DNA from: Seleniivibrio woodruffii
Lineage (GTDB): Bacteria > Chrysiogenota > Deferribacteres > Deferribacterales > Geovibrionaceae
Length of the DNA stretch: 64,000 bases
NCBI RefSeq assembly: GCF_029267515.1
Contig: NZ_JAJUIS010000001.1
Coordinates: forward strand, 372,001-436,000
Reading direction: 5' to 3'
Part shown: positions 55,041 through 62,604 of the stretch, piece after piece
Position numbering within the stretch: position 1 is the first letter of the stretch
Layout: the number at the start of each line of letters is the position of its first letter
Notes under the pieces: model-generated
What the model was told of the DNA's origin: nothing
The model's database searches: none
What the model saw: the letters and a program-made list of their open reading frames with translations, nothing else
Position numbers and translations under genes: made by a program

Positions 55041-55092
55041 ACAGAACCGCCGCGTCAGCTTGCTTTTCAGCAGGTCGGCACGGCGGTTTTGC
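55041..55092. terminator. Bidirectional terminator between chemoreceptor and encapsulin genes
   Basis: AACCGCCG (55045-55052) pairs with CGGCGGTT (55081-55088), with TTTT after it on the plus strand and an A-rich flank (TTTACAAAAAACAG) before it, so it can serve both convergent genes. Confidence 0.8.
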
Positions 55093-55096
55093 GTTT

Positions 55097-55891
55097 CTAT
55101 TTAACCGTAAATCTTACGAACCCTTCGGGGTTGATTACCCTGAAAGTGAAAGATTCAGTCATGAACAGGTTGACGTTCTCCGAATCGTGGCTGGTGTAGC
55201 CTATGGCGAAATCCTGTCCGACCGTAAGTTCCGCATCGCCTCCGCGGGCTGAAACCAGCATGGCTCCGTCTACGGAATTGGAGTAGATTATTGATCCGCC
55301 TATCTGAGTCTTAACAGTGTCGCCGAGTGTGCCTCCGGGAACTACATGTGCAAGGAACTTCCAGATATCCTGATTGACCACAAGGTTTGCTCCGCCTGTG
55401 ACACCCTCTTTTCTCATCATAGCCACTGCTTCCGTAACCGCGTCTGTAACGCTGTCTTTGTCGAGGGTCATAGCTATCTTAGGAACGTTAAGCTGGTTCA
55501 GACCTGCTATTCCGCCCTCTTTAAATCCGTTGTAAACGGCTGTCTCTTCAAATGCCGCCGTTTGTTTTGCCGCTTCTGTCAGCGGGTCGAGATTTATGTC
55601 TTTCGCGCCTCTTTCAATGTTGTCAAGTTCCCAGAGACCGAGTGAGAACGGCGTTCTTATCTCGATAAGTGGCAGTATTGTGCTGATGCCGTATTTAACT
55701 GCTCCTTTCTGCGCTTTCGGCAGGAACAGCCTTCCGAGGCTTACCGCCGAGAAATCCAGTCCTTTGGGACCGTCAACGTCTACAAATTTTCTTGAAGACA
55801 GGTTAGCCATGAGTGTGTCTTTCGCCTGTCTGTTAATCTCTTTCCATGCTTCTTCGCTTATCGGAGCGAATTCCTTCCGTAAGAAATTCAT
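55097..55891 (-). CDS. Encapsulin shell protein (family 1)
   Basis: A 264-residue HK97-fold shell protein that self-assembles into a protein nanocompartment. It begins MNFLRKEFAPISEEAWKEI, the typical encapsulin N-terminal helix, and has FVDVDGPKGLDFSAVSLGR, PLIEIRTPFSLGLWELDNIE and a C-terminal ESFTFRVINPEGFV. The length is standard for the Thermotoga type. It is co-transcribed 10 bp after the ferritin-like cargo gene. No peroxidase cargo is adjacent, so iron storage or detoxification is the likely function. Confidence 0.96.
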   Translation of the reverse strand: MNFLRKEFAPISEEAWKEINRQAKDTLMANLSSRKFVDVDGPKGLDFSAVSLGRLFLPKAQKGAVKYGISTILPLIEIRTPFSLGLWELDNIERGAKDINLDPLTEAAKQTAAFEETAVYNGFKEGGIAGLNQLNVPKIAMTLDKDSVTDAVTEAVAMMRKEGVTGGANLVVNQDIWKFLAHVVPGGTLGDTVKTQIGGSIIYSNSVDGAMLVSARGGDAELTVGQDFAIGYTSHDSENVNLFMTESFTFRVINPEGFVRFTVK

Positions 55892-55901
55892 AAGTTTCTC
55901 C

Positions 55902-56255
55902 TTATTTCTTCAGGCTTCCTATGCCCAGACCACCGTCTTTGGGGTCTGTCTCTGCAGAGCCTGACAAAAATTCTTCTTCAACCTCTGCATAACCCTGCTG
56001 ATAAAAGCCCTCTTCATCCGGCGCCAGCTCTTTGAGAAGCCGCAGAAATTCACCTGCGTGAACCTTCTCCTCATCCGCGATATCCAGAAGCACCTGCTGA
56101 GCCAGTTTGTTGTCTGTGGATTCCGCAAGCTGTTCATAAAGCTGGATAGCTTCATATTCTGCGGCGACCATGAACCTTACCGCCCTGATAAGTTCTTTGT
56201 CTGTCAGCTTTCTGCCGTTTTGCAGCCCGCTGAACGAATTCCCGAAATCAGGCAT
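55902..56255 (-). CDS. Encapsulated ferritin-like cargo protein (EncFtn)
   Basis: The 117-residue ferroxidase has two helices with the EncFtn ligands Glu33 (AAEYEAIQLYEQ), Glu63 and His66 (DEEKVHAGEF), each one position later than Glu32/Glu62/His65 of the Rhodospirillum protein. The C terminus GGLGIGSLKK (108-117) is a canonical encapsulin-targeting peptide. Subunits form a ring of dimers whose metal site arises only at an interface. It oxidises Fe(II) and releases mineral into the shell encoded by the next gene. GGAGG precedes the ATG, and a Fur-like palindrome lies 14 bp upstream. Confidence 0.95.
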   Translation of the reverse strand: MPDFGNSFSGLQNGRKLTDKELIRAVRFMVAAEYEAIQLYEQLAESTDNKLAQQVLLDIADEEKVHAGEFLRLLKELAPDEEGFYQQGYAEVEEEFLSGSAETDPKDGGLGIGSLKK

Positions 56256-56269
56256 GTCTACCTCCTGTA

Positions 56270-56292
56270 ATGATTATCATAATCATATTATA
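56270..56292 (-). promoter_or_regulatory. Fur-like box and -10 of the encapsulin operon
   Basis: ATGATTATCATAATCAT (56270-56286) is an odd-centred palindrome containing the 7-1-7 form TGATTAT-C-ATAATCA, close to the Fur consensus. It abuts a minus-strand TATAAT (56292-56287), so a bound regulator would cover the transcription start. No good -35 is visible. Control by Fur or a relative (PerR) is an inference. Confidence 0.65.
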
Positions 56293-56341
56293 GGTCATTC
56301 GTTCCGGAAAAAAAGGAAAAGATAGCAGAAATGATATATTA

Positions 56342-57133
56342 TCAGATAATTTTTATTATGGCAGAGGAGAGCGCCAGAAGATCGGCACAGCCGCCCATGG
56401 TCAGATTCATTTTTTTATAGTATTCGTTGCGGGAGAAAAGCCAGTTCTCCGGGTTCTGTCCGTTTTCCAGCATGATTTTAAGCAGTTTGCCGTCGCTGCG
56501 CACTGTTTCGAGCCCCGCCTCACCGCACCTGTGTAGGCTGGTGGAATCCTCAGCCCGCTCCATTATGCAGGCGAGTGCGTAGTGGGGCTTATCCGGCATG
56601 GCTTTCAGAGCGGGGATACCCGCGTCAAACACCGATGGAAGCCCGTTCAGACATTCGCTTATGATGCCTCCCGTGCCGTAATCCCGCCTTGCCTGTGATC
56701 CGTTGGACTGCGGCAGGGAGGATGAGAAAAATTCTGCGGAGAGTTCTTTTATGCCGCTTCTGACGTCCGCGTACATGATATGTGAGAGCAGAGCAAGACC
56801 GCTGAGGAAGATATAGCCTTTGTGAGTGTTGCTCCCGCAGGCTTGAAGCATCCGCCGCTCAGCCGCAAGTCCCGCCGAGCGGAAATCTTTTATTCCGCCG
56901 CCTGCAAGACAGCAGTTGCCAAGCTCTTCAAAATAAGCGGGGAGCAGATTTACAGACGTCTCCATTATTCCGAAACTGAGGTCGGTGTGTGAACCGCTGT
57001 CGAAGCAGTCCACCAGACCGGGTTTCGGCGTGAGTGTCAGCTCAAGCATCGCCCCTTCAGTGAGCGCCTGTGCAAGCCCTCTGAAATCCTTTAAGAAGAC
57101 GTTCCGTTTCCGCGATAATGTCGCAATAGTCAT
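56342..57133 (-). CDS. citG: Triphosphoribosyl-dephospho-CoA synthase
   Basis: CitG makes the prosthetic-group precursor of citrate lyase from ATP and dephospho-CoA. The 263 residues show TPKPGLVDCFDSGSHTDL (about 36-53), a CGSNTHKGYIFLSG signature and a C-terminal MTMGGCADLL-like (LTMGGCADLLAL) motif. The open frame starts 77 bp inside citX, and an N-terminal helix matching other CitG proteins supports the long start; the only alternative ATG (57049) would remove it. It is the last gene of the citrate lyase operon. Confidence 0.93.
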   Translation of the reverse strand: MTIATLSRKRNVFLKDFRGLAQALTEGAMLELTLTPKPGLVDCFDSGSHTDLSFGIMETSVNLLPAYFEELGNCCLAGGGIKDFRSAGLAAERRMLQACGSNTHKGYIFLSGLALLSHIMYADVRSGIKELSAEFFSSSLPQSNGSQARRDYGTGGIISECLNGLPSVFDAGIPALKAMPDKPHYALACIMERAEDSTSLHRCGEAGLETVRSDGKLLKIMLENGQNPENWLFSRNEYYKKMNLTMGGCADLLALSSAIIKII

Positions 57134-57578
57134 GTCTCTGCGTCCTTATGCAGTCGGCTGCGGGTTCACCGCACAGAAGACACCTGCGCGGAGCAAGCCC
57201 CATTGCGCTTCTGTCGGCAGGCGAACCTTTTTTGCCGTAAATATCTATATCCAGCAGCCTGTTCCATTCGAATGAGGACTCTATGGCGACCGCCTTTTCC
57301 TTTGCCTGTGCCGTTTTCAGGGAGCTGCGCATAAAGACTATATATCCCGCAGCATCGCCGTATGAGCCGATGGTGAGGGCGTTTGCATCCTGTGCCATGT
57401 GCTTTTCGGCATGGGTTATCAGTTCCCGCAGGACGGGAGAGTCCTTAACAGCTCCTGCGCAGTTGCCCGCTATGGTGACTATGCACCCTTTTTCAAGGTT
57501 ATCCGCCATGTTCAGAAGAGTGTCCCACCTCTGCTGGCGGGCTTTGAGGATGCTATTCCTTAACTCTGCGTACTGCAT
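57057..57578 (-). CDS. citX: Holo-citrate lyase synthase (phosphoribosyl-dephospho-CoA transferase)
   Basis: The 173 residues carry NRLLDIDIYGKKG, then a PRRCLLCGEPAADC region and a final RTQRHDYCD, the CitX signature. It attaches the CitG product to the serine of the acyl carrier subunit CitD. It overlaps citF by 26 bp and citG by 77 bp in different frames, the densest overlap in the window. The presence of separate citX and citG (not a fused CitXG) matches the E. coli and Klebsiella arrangement. Confidence 0.93.
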   Translation of the reverse strand: MQYAELRNSILKARQQRWDTLLNMADNLEKGCIVTIAGNCAGAVKDSPVLRELITHAEKHMAQDANALTIGSYGDAAGYIVFMRSSLKTAQAKEKAVAIESSFEWNRLLDIDIYGKKGSPADRSAMGLAPRRCLLCGEPAADCIRTQRHDYCDIIAETERLLKGFQRACTGAH

Positions 57579-59091
57579 CTATTATGCTCCCGTCCCTGTA
57601 TTCGATAAGCGCGGCTATCTCGTCGGTGAACTGCACGGGTCTGGGGACTCCTGTGATGTCGGTGATCTCCTTTTTGATGTCGTGTATGTTTTTGACGGGC
57701 AGCTTAGCTTTCAGCAGTTCCTTTTTCAGTTCGGGGTGCTTGTCGTTAACGGCTATGCCCCGCTCGGTGACTATTATGTCTATGTTCTCGCCGGGCGTGG
57801 TGACGGTTATCACGTCATCCATGATTATGGGCAGTCTGCCGCGTATGGACGGTGCGACTATTATGGCGAGTTTGGCTCCTGCCGCCGTGTCTGTGTGCCC
57901 GCCTGTGTTGTGGAGCAGATATCCGTTGGACTCGGTGTTGACGTTCACGTTGAAGTTGACGTCTATCTCCGTTGCGCCGAGGATAACCACGTCCAGCATA
58001 TTCACTATGGAGCCCATGTTGAATGGGTTTGCATAAAGGTCTGCGCTTATCTCCTGATGGTTGAAGTTTTCGCCGATGGATTTTACTGCGTTCAGGTCAA
58101 AGCACTGCACGTCCATGAGTGTGTGAAAGAGCCCCTCTCTTAGCATCTCCACGAAATATCCGGTTATGCCGCCGGAACCGAACGAGCCTTTGATATTTTT
58201 CTCAAGCATCTTGCGGCGGACGTTTTCTGCCACGGCGAGGGATGTTCCGCCGGCACCCGTCTGGAATGAAAATCCGTCTTTCAGAAGACCTGAAGCATCT
58301 ATAACGTCGGCTGTGTTTTTCGCAATCATAAGCCCGATAGGGTCTTTGGTCACTTTTGTTGTTGTGGAGACTATCTTTGCGGGGTCGCCGAGGGATTCCA
58401 CCGCGACGACGTAGTCCACACAGGTCTGGGAAATAGCTATGGGGCTTACGGGGTGCGGGACAAGGTTATCGGTGACGGCTATCACTTTGTCGGCATATCG
58501 CGCATCCACATGGGAATAGCCGAGGCTGCCGCAGGCAGATTTTCCGTAATATCCGTTCATATTGCCGTATTCGTCGCAGCAGGGCGCGGCTATGAACGCC
58601 ACATCCACTTTCACTTCCCCTGTCATCATGGAGCGGGCGCGTCCGCCGTGGCTTCTGACGATTATGGGTATGTCCAGCTCGCCTTTGGTGGCAAGCTCGC
58701 CTATGAGTCCGTTGACTCCGCACTCAAGGCTTGTTATTACGCCTTTGCGGATATAGGGTATCAGTTCCGCGTGGACGGGATGTACGGAGCTTGATGCTAT
58801 GGTGATGTTTCCGATGCCCAGTTCGTCCAGCTCTTTCACGATGGCGTTCAGCAGAAAGTCGCCGTTGCGCAGGTGGTGGTGGGTGGATATTGTCATTCCG
58901 TCTTTCAGACCGGAAGCTATGATGGCTTCCCGCAGAGAGCCGAGAAGTTTTCTGTCGCCGGGTCGGAACGCCTTTACAGGGCGCGCGTATTCCCGCCCGA
59001 CGGGTATTATTGTGTTCGGTGTTTTATAAGGAATGCGTTTTTTGCCGTTATAAATTTCGGGGATGAAGCGCCCCAGACTATTTTGTACCAT
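57553..59091 (-). CDS. citF: Citrate lyase alpha subunit (acetyl-ACP:citrate ACP transferase)
   Basis: A 512-residue CoA-transferase-like subunit: FRPGDRKLLGSLREAI near the start, GMTISTHHHLRNGD (about 69-82), FQTGAGGTSLAV, and GSGGITGYFVEML with TVTTPGENIDIIVTERGIA near the C terminus. It swaps the acetyl group on the carrier protein for citrate before cleavage by CitE. It overlaps citE by 14 bp. The length is standard. Confidence 0.97.
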   Translation of the reverse strand: MVQNSLGRFIPEIYNGKKRIPYKTPNTIIPVGREYARPVKAFRPGDRKLLGSLREAIIASGLKDGMTISTHHHLRNGDFLLNAIVKELDELGIGNITIASSSVHPVHAELIPYIRKGVITSLECGVNGLIGELATKGELDIPIIVRSHGGRARSMMTGEVKVDVAFIAAPCCDEYGNMNGYYGKSACGSLGYSHVDARYADKVIAVTDNLVPHPVSPIAISQTCVDYVVAVESLGDPAKIVSTTTKVTKDPIGLMIAKNTADVIDASGLLKDGFSFQTGAGGTSLAVAENVRRKMLEKNIKGSFGSGGITGYFVEMLREGLFHTLMDVQCFDLNAVKSIGENFNHQEISADLYANPFNMGSIVNMLDVVILGATEIDVNFNVNVNTESNGYLLHNTGGHTDTAAGAKLAIIVAPSIRGRLPIIMDDVITVTTPGENIDIIVTERGIAVNDKHPELKKELLKAKLPVKNIHDIKKEITDITGVPRPVQFTDEIAALIEYRDGSIIDAVRRVKE

Positions 59092-60001
59092 GGATAACCT
59101 CGTCGCTTATCTCTATGTCTATCATACCGAGGGACGCAGCCGTGCGCAGTACCCTTGCGGCGCGTTTAACGATGGGCGCGTCAATCATTTTACCCCGCAG
59201 AGAGATAACGCCTGTTCCCATCTCGCGGGCAAGTTTTATTGCCTCTATGATTTCAAGGGCATATTCTATCTCGTCTTTTCCTGGTGCGAATATTTTATGA
59301 ACTATGTCTATCTGTCTGGGGTTGATGAGCGATTTGCCGGTAAAGCCCAGACCCTTTATGAGCCTGACCTCACGGGTGAAGCTCTCCTCGTCGGAAACGT
59401 CTGCAAAGATGGTGTCGATAGCCTGTATTCCCGCCGCTTTCGCCGCCCAGACTACGCGGTTGCGCGCCTGAAACAGCTCTTCGCCCGTTTTTGTTCGCTC
59501 AATCCCCATGCTGGTTGTATAGTCTTCCGCGCCGAACGCAAGGGCAATCACGCGGGATGAGCATCTTGCAGTTTTGATGCAGTTGATAACGCCCAGTGCG
59601 CTTTCGATGGACGGGATTATCTTGAATCTGCCTATTTCAAGACCGAGATTCTCTTCGCACTCTGTCAGAAAGGTGTCCAGCCGCTCCACAATCTCAGGCG
59701 TGTCCGCCTTCGGCAGGCGGACTCCGTCGGGCAGTGCCGGAAGCACGGTAAGCAGGTCGTCATAGCCCCACTCCGTGTCCAGTGCGTTCATACGGAAGAA
59801 GACCTCTTTGTTGCGGTTTTTGTACGATTGGATGAAAGATTTCACCAGCAGCCTCGCCGCGTCCTTCTCGTTCATGGGCACAGCGTCCTCAAGGTCTATG
59901 AAAACCGCGTCACAGTTGAATATCGGTATGTTCTGGAGCATTGAGGGCATGTTGCCCGGCACATAAAGCAGTGAGCGTCGTATGGATAATGTCTCTTCCA
60001 T
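59078..60001 (-). CDS. citE: Citrate lyase beta subunit (citryl-ACP lyase)
   Basis: A 307-residue CitE-type TIM barrel: RRSLLYVPGNMPSMLQN at the start, the metal-binding acidic motif FIDLEDAVPMNEK (about 34-46), and ALAFGAEDYTTSMG with GKSLINPRQIDIVH. It cleaves citryl-ACP to acetyl-ACP and oxaloacetate. It starts one base after the PPC-domain gene stop and overlaps citF. Identity as true CitE, and not a stand-alone CitE-like protein, is supported by the complete operon. Confidence 0.97.
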   Translation of the reverse strand: MEETLSIRRSLLYVPGNMPSMLQNIPIFNCDAVFIDLEDAVPMNEKDAARLLVKSFIQSYKNRNKEVFFRMNALDTEWGYDDLLTVLPALPDGVRLPKADTPEIVERLDTFLTECEENLGLEIGRFKIIPSIESALGVINCIKTARCSSRVIALAFGAEDYTTSMGIERTKTGEELFQARNRVVWAAKAAGIQAIDTIFADVSDEESFTREVRLIKGLGFTGKSLINPRQIDIVHKIFAPGKDEIEYALEIIEAIKLAREMGTGVISLRGKMIDAPIVKRAARVLRTAASLGMIDIEISDEVIHGTK

Positions 60002-60002
60002 G

Positions 60003-60470
60003 TTATTCCTCTATGAAGATGGTGGGCGTTCCGGCGGATTTTGAGACGTGGCGCTCAATACCCATGGCGGAAAGCTCAGTTATCATTATCTCGCATGATG
60101 CGAAGACCTTTGCGTTGAAAAGGTGTCCGCCCAGAACCTCGCCTGAGGATTTCGACATCTGGATGTGCAGGTGACAGTCCGGTTCGCCGTTTTCATCGGG
60201 GAAGATGTTGCCGTTAAGCCCCAGAAGCTCCATGGGATACTCTATCTCGTGTACTGTCATTCGGGGTCTGGTGATAGGCAGTTTCGCACCTGTTTTGATA
60301 CCGCGGAACTTCACGTCTGTTACGGAGCCGACGGCGGATACTATCACGCAGTATTGTACATCCAGTTCTTTGACAGCTTCCGTGAGCTTTTCAACTATGG
60401 ATTCGCCGGGCAGAATTTTCACCATGAAACTGCGGTCGGTTTTCGCCTCTTTATACCACAAGCCTTCCAT
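60003..60470 (-). CDS. PPC/DUF296-domain protein inside the citrate lyase operon
   Basis: A 155-residue protein matching the PPC (DUF296) fold: FMVKILPGESIVEKLTEAVK (about 14-33), CVIVSAVGSVTDVKFRGI, GLNGNIFP, DCHLHIQMSKSSGEVLGGHL (about 96-115) and a final strand-helix. The conserved HLH and GGHL histidines, which in bacterial members can coordinate metal, are present. It starts two bases after citD and ends one base before citE, so it is firmly part of the operon, yet it is not a known citrate lyase component. A regulator, metal-binding accessory or small-molecule sensor is possible. No AT-hook is present. Confidence 0.88.
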   Translation of the reverse strand: MEGLWYKEAKTDRSFMVKILPGESIVEKLTEAVKELDVQYCVIVSAVGSVTDVKFRGIKTGAKLPITRPRMTVHEIEYPMELLGLNGNIFPDENGEPDCHLHIQMSKSSGEVLGGHLFNAKVFASCEIMITELSAMGIERHVSKSAGTPTIFIEE

Positions 60471-60471
60471 A

Positions 60472-60735
60472 TTAAGCCCCCTGCGAGCGCAGAACAGCCG
60501 CCTGAACCCTTGCGTCAATGGCATAGTCCAGCGCGCCTCTGTCTTTGATGCGGATAGTTCCCTGTGTAACGCTCATTCTGTCCAGAACCTCTTCCACCTT
60601 TGCGCGGATAAGGTGTCCGTACTGTTTTGCCACCGTTGAGTCGATGATTATTTCAAGCCCGTCCGAAGGCTCTGTGAACACCATCAGGTCGCTGGACTGC
60701 ATTGTCCCCGCCTGCGCCTTTTTCAGTATTACCAT
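60472..60735 (-). CDS. citD: Citrate lyase acyl carrier (gamma) subunit
   Basis: The 87-residue carrier starts MVILKKAQAGTMQSSDLMV. The serine in QSSD (residues 14-15) is the attachment site for the 2'-(5''-phosphoribosyl)-3'-dephospho-CoA arm. RGALDYAIDARVQAA ends the protein. A longer open frame runs upstream inside citC, but the ATG at 60733-60735 gives the normal CitD length. It overlaps the end of citC slightly? No: the citC stop at 60743 lies 7 bp upstream, so the two are adjacent without overlap. Confidence 0.95.
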   Translation of the reverse strand: MVILKKAQAGTMQSSDLMVFTEPSDGLEIIIDSTVAKQYGHLIRAKVEEVLDRMSVTQGTIRIKDRGALDYAIDARVQAAVLRSQGA

Positions 60736-60742
60736 AAAGCAC

Positions 60743-61753
60743 CTATGAATTGAGAACCGGAGTTGCGTTCTTGCTCGCAAGAACCCCCGTGTTCTCGGTG
60801 AGATATTTGTATGTCGCTTCGGGAACCATCTCCCGCAGTTTTTCAGTTTCCCCGCAGAGGAGCATCTCCCGCACTGATGAAGCACTGATTATGCGCCCCC
60901 CCGCCGTCTTGCGTTCAATTTCAACAAATTCTATCCCGTTTTCCGGAAGTGATTTGCGCATGGCATCGTTGTACATGGCGGTGAGTCTGCAAACCGGTTC
61001 CTGTCCGGCGAAGCGTTTCTTTATGCCGAACGCGGGAGCTATGTATCTGCAGAAGATTGAAAGGTCGGTTTTAAGCTGTTCCTGTGTCACTTTGTCCGCA
61101 TCTTTCAGGAAATATGACGGAAATGTTATGCGGCTAACGGCATAGGGTCCCGTTGAAAGGATATGTACGTTGCAGAGGTCTTCAGTGCCCTTTCTGACCA
61201 GTTCCATGCGTTTACTGAATGGTATGAGCGAAGAGTCCTCTTCAACGACAAAAACATATACGTTGTCTGACTGCGAGGCGGCTGTCTCTATAAGGTAGCG
61301 GTGTCCGAAGGTGAACGGGTTGCAGTTCATTACGATGCCGCTGTTTGTACCCTGCCGGACGATACTTTTCCATTTGTTCAGATAGTCCTGAATGCTGTAG
61401 CCGTATTCAAGAACTGCCGTGCTGCCTGTCTGCGCCAGCGGGCGGAAGTTCAGATACTGAAAACTCTGCGAATATTCAGGTTTGGTGAAAACGAACGTGT
61501 GCTCGTATCCCGCCTGAAAAGCGTCTTTAACCAGAGCGCTGATTATTTCGGCAAAAATCCCCGTGTCCCTGTGTTCGGGCTCAACGGCAACCATCTTCAG
61601 GACGTTTTTGTGCCTCGCCCCCACGGCGATAAGGCATCCGCCCTCATAATAGCCTAGAAAGATGTCGAAATTTGGGTCAAAATCAAGACCTGAATCAATC
61701 AGCAGTTCTCTGGCTTCTCTTATCCGGCTGTCTGTCAGCAGATAACTAATCAT
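60743..61753 (-). CDS. citC: [Citrate (pro-3S)-lyase] ligase
   Basis: CitC acetylates the thiol of the lyase prosthetic group with ATP and acetate, switching the enzyme on. The 336 residues combine a GNAT-like N-terminal domain (about 20-115) with a nucleotidyltransferase domain holding GIVMNCNPFTFGHRYLIETA (about 145-164; HxGH-type FGHR) and ISASSVREML. The ATG at 61751-61753 gives the family length; the frame remains open upstream without a better start. It is the first gene of the operon, behind two hairpins and a 15-codon mini-frame. Confidence 0.94.
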   Translation of the reverse strand: MISYLLTDSRIREARELLIDSGLDFDPNFDIFLGYYEGGCLIAVGARHKNVLKMVAVEPEHRDTGIFAEIISALVKDAFQAGYEHTFVFTKPEYSQSFQYLNFRPLAQTGSTAVLEYGYSIQDYLNKWKSIVRQGTNSGIVMNCNPFTFGHRYLIETAASQSDNVYVFVVEEDSSLIPFSKRMELVRKGTEDLCNVHILSTGPYAVSRITFPSYFLKDADKVTQEQLKTDLSIFCRYIAPAFGIKKRFAGQEPVCRLTAMYNDAMRKSLPENGIEFVEIERKTAGGRIISASSVREMLLCGETEKLREMVPEATYKYLTENTGVLASKNATPVLNS

Positions 61754-61775
61754 TGTGCACCAGATTATTGCGGAA

Positions 61776-61836
61776 GGCACGAAATTCCGTGCCCGCCTAT
61801 GCGTATTTCCATAAAACCGGTGTTTCGCGGTTTTAT
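61776..61836 (-). promoter_or_regulatory. Two leader hairpins and a mini-ORF before citC
   Basis: GGCACG/CGTGCC (61776-61781 and 61788-61793) and ATAAAACCG/CGGTTTTAT (61811-61819 and 61828-61836) form two stems in the minus-strand leader. A 15-codon frame, MEIRIGGHGISCLPQ, runs from 61812 to 61765 and ends 12 bases before the citC ATG. A GGAGG lies just upstream of the second hairpin. A weak promoter, TTGAAG-17 bp-TAGCAT, can be drawn further upstream. Attenuation or translational control is possible; no known riboswitch motif is recognised. Confidence 0.45.
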
Positions 61837-62024
61837 GCCCTCCAATATATGCATAGCAGAGACGAATGCTAGCATTGTTTGGTTCCTGCTTCAACCGATA
61901 TGTGACATTTTACAGTATTTTTATGTTATTATGAACTTTCTATGCATAAATCAGGTCGGAGCATAAACCTGAAGGCTGCGGGTATCATTGTGCCCTGTCC
62001 GCCAATTTATTTATTCGGAGAGTT

Positions 62025-62423
62025 ATGATGAACAAAAAGATGATTCCGGTGTTTCTTGTATTTATTGTCGCCATGATACTTGTCAGCACATGGCCCTATG
62101 TTGTCGAATCCAGAATGCCCGTGAACCAGTTCATCTCGAAAGAGAAAAAATCGGGTATGATACCCGTTGTGCAGTTTGTTACAGACAATGCACAGGCGAA
62201 AGCGGCGGAGGATGCGGCAAGGATTTTCAATGAAAAAGCCCCAACTAAGGTCGTTCTTAAAACGTTCGATTTCAAAGAGAATGAAAAATCCGCTGCGGGA
62301 TATAACATGGAGCAGGCTGGTTTTGTTATCATCGATGCCGACGGCAAGGTTGCCGCACAGAACTACGGTGTTATAACCGCCGAAGCTCTGACAGAGATAA
62401 TATCCGGAGTCCATACACATTAA
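62025..62423 (+). CDS. Small membrane-anchored protein with thioredoxin-like C terminus
   Basis: A 132-residue protein with one N-terminal hydrophobic helix (about 5-25, signal anchor) and a periplasmic domain with a VVQFVTD strand, a helical region and AGFVIIDADGKVAAQNYGVI (about 98-117). The latter resembles the last strands of thioredoxin-fold proteins. There is no CxxC and no cysteine at all, so redox activity is not expected. GGAG precedes the ATG; a second ATG follows at once. It is monocistronic, with a terminator 10 bp downstream. I do not recognise a named family. Confidence 0.75.
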   Translation: MMNKKMIPVFLVFIVAMILVSTWPYVVESRMPVNQFISKEKKSGMIPVVQFVTDNAQAKAAEDAARIFNEKAPTKVVLKTFDFKENEKSAAGYNMEQAGFVIIDADGKVAAQNYGVITAEALTEIISGVHTH

Positions 62424-62432
62424 ATCGTAGCA

Positions 62433-62471
62433 AAACGGACAGGGGTTAACAATTCCTCTGTCCGTTTTTTT
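62433..62471 (+). terminator. Intrinsic terminator after the small anchored protein
   Basis: AAAACGGACAGG (62433-62444) pairs with CCTCTGTCCGTTTT, with one bulge, followed by a continued T-run to 62471. It is strong on the plus strand. Confidence 0.9.
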
Positions 62472-62569
62472 GTTATTCCGGCGCGATTCCTCAGCAAATT
62501 CTTTCGGTGATACGGTATGGTTTTGCGTTCATCTGCGTTATTCTTCCGCTTTCTTCATAAAAATATTGC

Positions 62570-62598
62570 TTGACCCTGTAGCTATTGTAAATTAAAAG
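62570..62598 (+). promoter_or_regulatory. Possible promoter of the candidate RNA
   Basis: TTGACC (62570-62575), a 17-bp spacer and TAAAAG (62593-62598) lie in the 404-bp gene-free stretch 62424-62827. The -35 matches 5/6 and the -10 matches 4/6. The predicted start near 62605 is six bases before the first hairpin of the candidate RNA. Confidence 0.4.
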
Positions 62599-62604
62599 AT
62601 TGTC

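Noticed and set aside
57283-58143. A 286-codon plus-strand frame opposite citX and citF
   Set aside because: Antisense to the citrate lyase genes, which have full family signatures; composition is shadow-like.
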